64,000 nt of DNA from positions 62,001 to 126,000 of the forward strand of contig NZ_JAKCFI010000003.1 in NCBI RefSeq assembly GCF_021412625.1, given 5' to 3'. Positions 57,840 through 64,000 of this stretch are shown one piece after another. Origin of the DNA: Myxococcus stipitatus. GTDB lineage: Bacteria > Myxococcota > Myxococcia > Myxococcales > Myxococcaceae. The translations under genes and the position numbers were made by a program. The notes below the pieces were generated by a model that did no database searches, was not told the DNA's origin, and saw only the letters and a list, made by a program, of their open reading frames with translations. Position 1 is the stretch's first letter. Each line of letters starts with the position of its first letter.

Positions 57840-59426
57840 GTGACGTACGCCCCGGACCGCCCTCCCTATCTGCGCTTCGTGGCGCTGCTCGGCTTCCTGG
57901 TGCTGGCCACCGTGGGTGGGGCCGCCATCCACCCCGTGGTCGCGATTGCCCCAGTCCTGGGAGTCGCCGTGGTGTGGCTGGTGACCAAGGTCCCCATCCG
58001 CTACCCCGTCATGGCCGTCACCTACCTGGTGCTGGCCGTGGACTACGTGCCGGAGCGGCCCCAGTCCGGCTTCTGGCCGTCCCCGCTGTTCCCGCTGGGC
58101 GAGCTGATGTTCGCGCAGCTCAGCTACATCACCAAGATTGGCGCCCTGCGCTTCCCGCTGGTGGACGTGCTCATCGTCGGCCTGCTGGGGTTGGCCGTGT
58201 ACCGGCGGGTGACGAAGTCCACCATCGACCCGCCCACACTGCCCATGCCGCGGCCGCTCGTGGGCGTGGTGGCGCTGTCGCTGGTGGCCATCCTCTTCAT
58301 GGAGGTGCGCGGCGTGCTGCGCGGCGGGGACGTGAAGAACTCCCTGTGGCAGTGGCACCAGGCCGCGATGATGCCGTTCATCGTGGCCATGTTCCATTAC
58401 GCCCTGCGAGGGCCCCAGGACTGGCCCATCTTCGCGCGCACCGTCATCGCCGCGGGCATGACCAAGGCCGCCGTCAGCATCTACTTCGGCGCCATCGTCG
58501 TGCCGTCCATGGGCGTGTTCGTCGAGTACACCACGTGCCACTCGGACTCGATGACGTTCAACTTCGCGCTGCTCGTGGCGACGATGCGCTTCCTGGAGAA
58601 GCCCAAGAGCGGCCACGCGGTGCGCGGCCTGGCGCTCATCGTCTTCATCTTCCTGGGCATGATGTACAACGACCGGCGGCTGGCCTACGTCAGCTTCGTC
58701 GGCTGTCTGCTGGCCGGCTACCTCATCACCCCGTGGCCCGCGATCAAGCGCCTCTTCACCCGGGGCATGGTGCTGCTCGCGCCGCTGATGGTCGTCTACT
58801 TCGCGGTGGGCTGGAACGCGCGCGGAGGCGCGTTCGCGCCGGTGCACAAGGTGCGCTCGCTCATCGACGGCGAGGGGGGCGAGGGCAACCTGGACTATCG
58901 CGACATCGAGAACCTGGACGTCATCGCCACGTGGACGCAGTTTCCGCTGCTGGGCACCGGCTACGGCCACGAGTTCCTGGAGCCGATCCCGCTGCCCAAC
59001 ATCGCCTTCGTGTTCCCGCAGTACCGCTACCACCCGCACAACTCGCTGTTGGGGCTGCTCGCGTTCGGAGGGATGGTCGGCTACACGGGCATCTGGATGT
59101 ACCTGGTGGTCACCATCTACCTCGCGGTGCGCGCGTACCACCGCGCGCACGCCGCCGAGCACCGGGCCGCGGGCCTCATCATCGTCGGCTCCATCATCTG
59201 CTACATCAACCAGGTGTTCGGGGACATGGGCATCATCTCGTACATCTGCACGTTCATCACGTCGCTGTGCGTGGTGGGCTCCGGGAAGCTGGCCGTGGCC
59301 ACGGGCGCGTGGCCCATGCCGAGCACGGCGCTGGTGCCCTCCGCGCCCACCGCCCCCGTGCCGCCGCCGGGCGCCATCGTCTACACGAACGAGGACGACG
59401 CGCCGGCGCGAGCGAAGGGCGCCTGA
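57840..59426 (+). CDS. wzyX: WzyX-type polysaccharide polymerase / O-antigen ligase family
   Basis: The integral membrane protein has 528 residues and 10-12 helices. The large periplasmic loop and the Wzy_C-like region PLLGTGYGHEFLEP with YRYHPHNSLLGLLAFGG (HxxHN) are visible. It polymerises EPS repeats in the periplasm. It is divergent from epsH, 53 bases away. Its stop is separated by one base from the convergent mgtE stop, so the two messages may overlap. Confidence 0.9.
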   Translation: MTYAPDRPPYLRFVALLGFLVLATVGGAAIHPVVAIAPVLGVAVVWLVTKVPIRYPVMAVTYLVLAVDYVPERPQSGFWPSPLFPLGELMFAQLSYITKIGALRFPLVDVLIVGLLGLAVYRRVTKSTIDPPTLPMPRPLVGVVALSLVAILFMEVRGVLRGGDVKNSLWQWHQAAMMPFIVAMFHYALRGPQDWPIFARTVIAAGMTKAAVSIYFGAIVVPSMGVFVEYTTCHSDSMTFNFALLVATMRFLEKPKSGHAVRGLALIVFIFLGMMYNDRRLAYVSFVGCLLAGYLITPWPAIKRLFTRGMVLLAPLMVVYFAVGWNARGGAFAPVHKVRSLIDGEGGEGNLDYRDIENLDVIATWTQFPLLGTGYGHEFLEPIPLPNIAFVFPQYRYHPHNSLLGLLAFGGMVGYTGIWMYLVVTIYLAVRAYHRAHAAEHRAAGLIIVGSIICYINQVFGDMGIISYICTFITSLCVVGSGKLAVATGAWPMPSTALVPSAPTAPVPPPGAIVYTNEDDAPARAKGA

Positions 59427-59427
59427 G

Positions 59428-60747
59428 CTACAGCAGGGTGCCGCGCAGGATGAGCTCGGCGGTGGTGAAGTAGATGACCAGCCCGCTGACGTCCACGAGC
59501 GTCGCGACGAAGGGCGCGGAGGCGCTCGCCGGGTCGAAGCCGAGCCTGCGCAGGATGAACGGCAGCATCGAGCCGGACAGCGTTCCCCACGTCACCACGC
59601 CGAGCACGGCGAAGCCCACGGTGAGGGCCACCAGCGTGGCGTGTTCGCCGTAGCTGTGGAACAGGTGCTCCCACAGCAGGATGCGCATCACCCCCACGGT
59701 GCCGAGCACGGCGCCGAGCACCAGGCCGGAGAACAGCTCGCGGCGCAGCACGCGCCACCAGTCGCGCAGCCGCACCTCGGTCAGCGCGAGCGAGCGGACG
59801 ATGAGCGTGGAGGCCTGGCTGCCGGAGTTGCCGCCCGAGGAGATGATGAGCGGGACGAAGAGGCTGAGCACCACCGCGCGGGCAATCTCCTCCTCGTAGC
59901 GGGACATGGCGGTGGCGGTGAGCATCTCCGACACGAAGAGGATGAGCAGCCACCCGGCGCGCTTCTTCACCATGGTGAGGAAGCCCACCTCGAAGTAGGG
60001 GGCGTCGAGCGCCTCCATGCCGCCCACCTTCTGGATGTCCTCGGTGGCCTCCTCCTGGACGACGCTGACGATGTCGTCCACGGTGACGATGCCCTTCATG
60101 CGGCCCTGGGCGTCCACCACGGGGATGGCCGCGAGCGCGTGCTCCGCGAACAGGCGGCTGACGGCCTCCTGGTGGGTGTCCTCCATCACGGTGACCAGGT
60201 CGGTGCGCATGATGTCGCGCACCAGCTTCCCGGGCGCGGCCTGGAACAGCTGGCGCAGCGAGACGACGCCGAGCAGGCGCTGCTCCGCGTCGAGCACGTA
60301 GCCGTAGTAGACGGTCTCCACCTGCTCGCGGGCCTGCTTGCGCAGGTAGCCGAGCGCCTCGTCGATGCTCGCGTCCGGGCGCACGCGGGCGAAGCGCGGG
60401 TTCATCAGTCCGCCCGCGGCGTCCTCGGCGTAGGCCATGAGGACGAGGACCTCGCGGCGGAAGGTGTCGTCGAGCAGGGCGAGGTAGCCCTCGCGCGCGT
60501 CCGGGGGCATTTCCTGGAGGACGTCCGCCGCGTCGTCCGGGGGGAGCAGGCGCATCCAGGTGCGGCGCTCGCCCGGTGTGAGGGCCTGGAGCAGGCCGGC
60601 CTGGTCCATGGCGGACAGGGAGAGGAAGAAGTCGTCGGCGCTGGCGGGGGGCAGGAGGCGGAAGCCCTCCACGCGGTCGCGCGGCTCGAGCACGGGCCAC
60701 GCGTCCCTCAGTTCATCCTCCTGGATGCGCTCCGACTCGGGGACCAT
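59428..60747 (-). CDS. mgtE: Magnesium transporter MgtE
   Basis: The protein has 439 residues. An N-domain of charged helices (WMRLLPPDDAADVLQEMP) comes first, then two CBS domains (ARVRPDASIDEALGYL; TVMEDTHQEAVSRLF) and five membrane helices with the signature LFVPLIISSGGNSGSQAS. The cytosolic N and CBS domains gate the channel by Mg2+. ATG 60747 has GGAGGG. It is not obviously tied to the EPS genes. Confidence 0.95.
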   Translation of the reverse strand: MVPESERIQEDELRDAWPVLEPRDRVEGFRLLPPASADDFFLSLSAMDQAGLLQALTPGERRTWMRLLPPDDAADVLQEMPPDAREGYLALLDDTFRREVLVLMAYAEDAAGGLMNPRFARVRPDASIDEALGYLRKQAREQVETVYYGYVLDAEQRLLGVVSLRQLFQAAPGKLVRDIMRTDLVTVMEDTHQEAVSRLFAEHALAAIPVVDAQGRMKGIVTVDDIVSVVQEEATEDIQKVGGMEALDAPYFEVGFLTMVKKRAGWLLILFVSEMLTATAMSRYEEEIARAVVLSLFVPLIISSGGNSGSQASTLIVRSLALTEVRLRDWWRVLRRELFSGLVLGAVLGTVGVMRILLWEHLFHSYGEHATLVALTVGFAVLGVVTWGTLSGSMLPFILRRLGFDPASASAPFVATLVDVSGLVIYFTTAELILRGTLL

Positions 60748-60957
60748 GCCGCGCCCCTCCACGACGGTGGCCGGACAGCGGCCTCGCCTGTGTCGCGCCT
60801 TCAATCACGGCGCCTGGCGGCGGGGAACCGCAAAAGGCGCGGACGCTCGCGAACGTGGACTTGCGGGCAGGGAAGCCAGGGAAGACCGTGCTCGCTGCAC
60901 GGAAGCGGACGCCTCGGAGTCGTGCCACCGGGCAGAGTGGGTGGGGTGGAGGCCCGC

Positions 60958-61488
60958 TCAGGGCAGCCGTTCCCTCAGCCGGAACCAGTCCCCGAGCCCT
61001 GGGTGATTCAGGGGCACGCCCGCCTGGGCGAGGGTGGACAACATCCCGAGCGCGGTCTTCGCGTAGCGGAGCTGGAGGAGTACGTCGTTGGGGACGGTGC
61101 GCCAGTCGGGCGTGGCGATGACCCTGGCGGCCTCTTCGAGGGGGATGGTGGCGAGGCTCTGGAACCAGGCGTAGATGGTTTCGGGGTCGAGAACCGGGTC
61201 CCCTGCGCGCGCGCCCAGTTCACGAATCATCCACGTTCGCAGATGCATTGCCGAGAGCATGAAGGAGTACGGGTCGTCGGACTGCTTCGCGAGCGCCTCG
61301 TAGATGCGCACCGCGACGATGGCCCAGTCCAGGCTTCGGTGTTCCCGGGCGTTTGATCCAGCGACGTACGCGAAGGCATCCCAGTTGAAGAACTCTCCCC
61401 CGACGGGCTCGCCGATGACGAGCCCCTGCATCCAGGACTGAACCTGCGAGAGCGGCCATTCGGAGACGACTTGAAGAAGAGAAGTCAT
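60958..61488 (-). CDS. Candidate immunity protein of the SitA-like toxin
   Basis: The 176-residue soluble helical protein has many Trp and Leu residues (WAIVAVRIYEALAKQ, LRTWMIRELGARAGD). It starts three bases after the toxin stop, without its own ribosome site, so its translation is probably coupled. It has no signal peptide. Myxobacterial polymorphic lipoprotein toxins are followed by a specific immunity gene in this position. Confidence 0.75.
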   Translation of the reverse strand: MTSLLQVVSEWPLSQVQSWMQGLVIGEPVGGEFFNWDAFAYVAGSNAREHRSLDWAIVAVRIYEALAKQSDDPYSFMLSAMHLRTWMIRELGARAGDPVLDPETIYAWFQSLATIPLEEAARVIATPDWRTVPNDVLLQLRYAKTALGMLSTLAQAGVPLNHPGLGDWFRLRERLP

Positions 61489-61491
61489 GGG

Positions 61492-62835
61492 TCAGGGGAA
61501 GACGATGCCGAATTGCGAAAATGCCTGTCGCCCGATTCTCACGACCATTTCGCTGACGCCTTTGGATGCGCCTTTCAAGTAGTGATCACTGTGGGACGTG
61601 ATTCGAATGCCGAAACGGGTGGAGCCATGAACCGCGAGTTCTGCTTCGCCCGCAGCCAGCACGGGTCGACCACCGCTCGCGACTGCGTGAGTGATCTCCA
61701 CACTCTGCCAAGTATGAGGAACGATCTTCAACTGGCCCTCTTCCGTGACGACCCATTTGATGCGCTCGGTTTGCGCATAGCGTGCGAAGTCAGGGGAGTC
61801 CACCGTAGCGGGCTGGACTCCCAGCTTCCGCGCAATCTCTAGTTCCCTTTCGAGTCTTTCAGGCAGTTGGTTCTCCAGCAGCTTGTCGGTGGAATCGTTT
61901 CCTCCCTGCTCCCCCTCTCCCCGTGCCACCATCGCCACCGCGTTGGGCATGATGCCCACGGTGAGGACGCCCTCGGCCACGGAGATGGAACGGATACCTC
62001 CAGTGGCCACTGCGGACAGCTGGAACCCCGCGTTCGTCTCCGCCGCCACCGCCGCCCTCGCGAAGCCCGGCAGCATCGGTCCCTTCGACGCCAGCTTCGA
62101 TGCCCCTCCGCCGAGCGCCGCCGTCAGCACCAGGATGATGACGCGCGCTCCATCCTTCCCCATCACCTCGCCGAAGCGCCGCCCCGCCCCCTCCAACTCG
62201 TCGAGCGACACCGCCTTCTCCGACTCAGCCGACAGTCGCTGCCACCCGTTGACGATGTCGAAGAACACCTCCAGCCCCAGGTACGCCACGAAGTACGTCG
62301 TCACCGCCAGCGCCACCACCTTCGTCACCGGCTCGGGCACCACCAACAGCAGCATGTAGGCCGTGAAGGCCGACGTCACCATGGCCTGCAACACCAACGG
62401 ATTGGCTACCTCTCCCACCGCGCCCCGCACTCCCTCCCAGACACCTTCCCACGCGAAGTTGAGCGCCAGATCCCTGCGCGCCTTCGCGTCCAGGAATCCC
62501 AACCCTCCGTCCACGAGCGACAGGCACTCCGCCGAACCCTCCTCGCTCGAGCACTCCCCCGCCTCCCACCCCGAAGAACTCTCGGACGACACGGACGCGA
62601 GCCGGACCCGGGGGCGCTCCGCCCGCTCCGTCCTCACGGAGAAGCGCACGTCCAGCACCAGCCGGGTCATCGCGCTGCGGAACGCCTCCTCGTCAATCTC
62701 GATGGGGTCCACGCGCGTAGGTGGCGTGTAGAGGATGGGTGCGCCCTCTCCCGTGTCGAGCCGCACGACTCGCGGCGTCGCGCACCCCACCACGAGAAGA
62801 CCCACGAGCAGCACACCGCTCCAACGCGCAATCAT
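61492..62835 (-). CDS. SitA-like polymorphic lipoprotein toxin
   Basis: The protein has 447 residues, a lipoprotein signal and Cys18 (GLLVVGC). The conserved myxobacterial N-terminal part begins ATPRVVRLDTGEGAPILYTP and continues through a hydrophobic central region (YMLLLVVPEPVTKVVALAVT; residues 155-200). The C-terminal about 110 residues, from TERIKWVVTEEGQLKIVP to FSQFGIVFP, are a variable toxin module. Such lipoproteins, exemplified by SitA, are passed between kin by outer membrane exchange. The mode of toxicity of this module is not recognisable. ATG 62835 follows a G-rich site. Confidence 0.8.
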   Translation of the reverse strand: MIARWSGVLLVGLLVVGCATPRVVRLDTGEGAPILYTPPTRVDPIEIDEEAFRSAMTRLVLDVRFSVRTERAERPRVRLASVSSESSSGWEAGECSSEEGSAECLSLVDGGLGFLDAKARRDLALNFAWEGVWEGVRGAVGEVANPLVLQAMVTSAFTAYMLLLVVPEPVTKVVALAVTTYFVAYLGLEVFFDIVNGWQRLSAESEKAVSLDELEGAGRRFGEVMGKDGARVIILVLTAALGGGASKLASKGPMLPGFARAAVAAETNAGFQLSAVATGGIRSISVAEGVLTVGIMPNAVAMVARGEGEQGGNDSTDKLLENQLPERLERELEIARKLGVQPATVDSPDFARYAQTERIKWVVTEEGQLKIVPHTWQSVEITHAVASGGRPVLAAGEAELAVHGSTRFGIRITSHSDHYLKGASKGVSEMVVRIGRQAFSQFGIVFP

Positions 62836-63158
62836 CGTGCCCCCCGGCATCCGCTCCACGAACGGAGCAGGCAGCGGAGGTACCACGCACGTCCGACATG
62901 CCCTTCACCTCGAGGGGTTCGTTCAACCATCCCCTGGGAGCGCGGTGGCGTGCGCATGGTGCCACGGGGCCCGGCTCCAGGCCCTGGGCCCCGCAGCGCC
63001 TGTGGGCGACAACGCACACTCGACGAGGGGACGCAGCCAGGCGGGATGTGTGCCCCTGCTTCGAGTCACGGGCGCATCAGTCACGCGGGCGATGACGCCC
63101 GCAGGAAACAAGGACAACTGGGCGGCGATGCGTGCCCCAGCATCGGGTCACAGACGCA
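62836..63158. repeat. Direct repeat, copies at 63045-63100 and 63127-63183
   Basis: Two copies of a 56-57 bp sequence (GTGCCCC.GC.TCG.GTCAC, then CGCATCAG...CACG.GGGCGA.GAC) match at about three quarters of positions and start 82 bases apart. The right copy covers the last codons of the metal transporter gene; the left copy is a non-coding remnant of that gene end. The left copy contains a perfect GCGGGCG/CGCCCGC hairpin (63085-63102). No gene is in this stretch. Confidence 0.65.
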
Positions 63159-64000
63159 TCAGGGCACGTGGGCGACGACACCCATCGGGCGAGCGGACAC
63201 GGGCTGCGGGCTGGCTGCGACGTGCTCCAGTTCGAGGTCGATGTGCCTCGCCTCCGGGATGGCGCGGCGGATGTCGGCCTCGATGGCGTCGACCTCCTCG
63301 CTCAAGGCACGGATGAGGTGGGCGGCGAGGCCGTGGAGGGCCTGGGGCTCGCGCGTGGGAGGCAGACCGTCGGCGGGCAGGGCCTGGGCGAGCCGCGCGG
63401 CGACGAAGGACTCGCTGAAGCGGATCTCCGCCTTGAAGGTGAAGGACTCCGGGGTGAGCTGGCGCGTCTTCACGTCGTGGATGTCCGCGACGCTACCGCG
63501 AGCAAGGACGACCTCGATGAAGCGACGCTCGGCGGACTCAGGCGCGGCGCGACCGAGCAGCAGGGTGCGGTTCTCGACGACGAGGTAGATGGCGACGAGA
63601 CCGAGCAGCAGGCCCACGGTGATGGAGGCAAAGGCATCCCAGATGGGATTGCCGGTGACGTGGGCCAGGAGGATACCGGTGGTGGCCAGCACGAGGCCGA
63701 GCACCGCGGCGCCGTCCTCCAGGAGGATGGCCACGGCGGCGGGGTCGGCCTTCTCGCGCACGTAGCGGAAGAAGGGCATGCCCTGGGCGGACTTCAACAT
63801 GCCGCGCACCGCGAACAGCAGCACACCGCCCTCCACGAGGAAGGAGAAGCCGAGCACCGCGAAGGTGACGACGCCGACCTCGGCCACGTGCGGGTGCAGG
63901 AGCGATTGGATGCCGTGGTAGACGGTGACGCCGCAGCCGACGAAGAAGATGCCGGAGGCGGAGAGGATGCCGAAGATGAAGCGCTCTCCGCCGTAGCCGT
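63159..64000 (-). CDS. Cation diffusion facilitator (CDF) transporter, partial
   Basis: The gene runs off the right edge, so the start is missing. The visible 280 residues include GYGGERFIFGILSASGIFF (end of helix 1 region), helices with LLEDGAAVLGLVL and GNPIWDAFASITVG, which holds the conserved Asp, and a C-terminal cytosolic domain (RFSESFVAARL, AIEADIRRAIPEARHIDLE). CDF proteins export Zn2+ or related metals in exchange for protons. Confidence 0.9.
   Translation of the reverse strand, partial: GYGGERFIFGILSASGIFFVGCGVTVYHGIQSLLHPHVAEVGVVTFAVLGFSFLVEGGVLLFAVRGMLKSAQGMPFFRYVREKADPAAVAILLEDGAAVLGLVLATTGILLAHVTGNPIWDAFASITVGLLLGLVAIYLVVENRTLLLGRAAPESAERRFIEVVLARGSVADIHDVKTRQLTPESFTFKAEIRFSESFVAARLAQALPADGLPPTREPQALHGLAAHLIRALSEEVDAIEADIRRAIPEARHIDLELEHVAASPQPVSARPMGVVAHVP

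Noticed and set aside
1..64000. tRNA, rRNA, CRISPR arrays, insertion sequences
   Set aside because: No T-loop (GGTTCGAATCC-like) signatures, regular spaced repeats, or transposase motifs were seen on either strand.

Overview
The window is very GC-rich, with gene after gene in the strong third-position GC pattern of a myxobacterium. The content fits the Myxococcaceae (Myxococcus, Corallococcus or Pyxidicoccus type). The right half carries an exopolysaccharide (eps) locus in the gene order known from Myxococcus xanthus. There is also a myxobacteria-style lipoprotein toxin/immunity pair and many GTG starts with four-base GTGA/ATGA overlaps. All family names come from motif reading by eye; no database search was run.

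Layout. 0-3.9 kb: an aa3-type cytochrome c oxidase operon (minus strand) and a divergent SCO copper chaperone. 4.5-10.6 kb: a mixed minus-strand block with two unfamiliar small proteins, a macro-domain protein, a degenerate sigma-54-activator-like protein, a triple universal stress protein, a pseudopilin-like protein and a MshEN/receiver/nucleotide-cyclase signalling protein. 10.9-12.9 kb: a lone nuclease-helicase of the DUF2075/Schlafen-3 type, a probable defence gene. 12.9-22.7 kb: a multi-GAF histidine kinase, a DUF155 protein, tryptophan 2,3-dioxygenase, an AT-hook/zinc protein, hemerythrin, an acyltransferase/hydrolase pair and a divergent PIN toxin/excisionase-like antitoxin pair. 22.8-28.2 kb: envelope and metabolic genes. 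28.3-31.9 kb: molybdenum cofactor genes mobA, moeA and a mobB-fdhD fusion.

32-40.5 kb holds epsZ, wzxX, epsY, epsX, a small membrane protein, epsW, epsV and epsU. The priming transferase, flippase, export channel, outer-membrane barrel, co-polymerase and a glycosyltransferase are together, tightly packed and on one strand. The rest of the machinery present here, epsH and the polymerase wzyX, lies 16 kb away at 56.5-59.4 kb.

The 40.5-56.5 kb accessory island between the two eps parts holds a paralogous family of small secreted proteins. Each has a signal peptide and a carboxypeptidase-regulatory-like domain; most end in the start of a TonB-receptor plug. One member is fused to a von Willebrand A domain and one is broken. 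Three homologous hairpin leaders precede the transcription units of this family. The island also carries a 1534-residue eCIS-core (DUF4157) polymorphic toxin with candidate immunity genes, a beta-lactamase-like serine hydrolase and a DUF4091 protein.

59.4-64 kb: mgtE, a SitA-like lipoprotein toxin with its immunity gene beside a 57-bp direct repeat, and a CDF metal transporter cut by the window edge. No rRNA, tRNA, insertion sequence or CRISPR array was seen.
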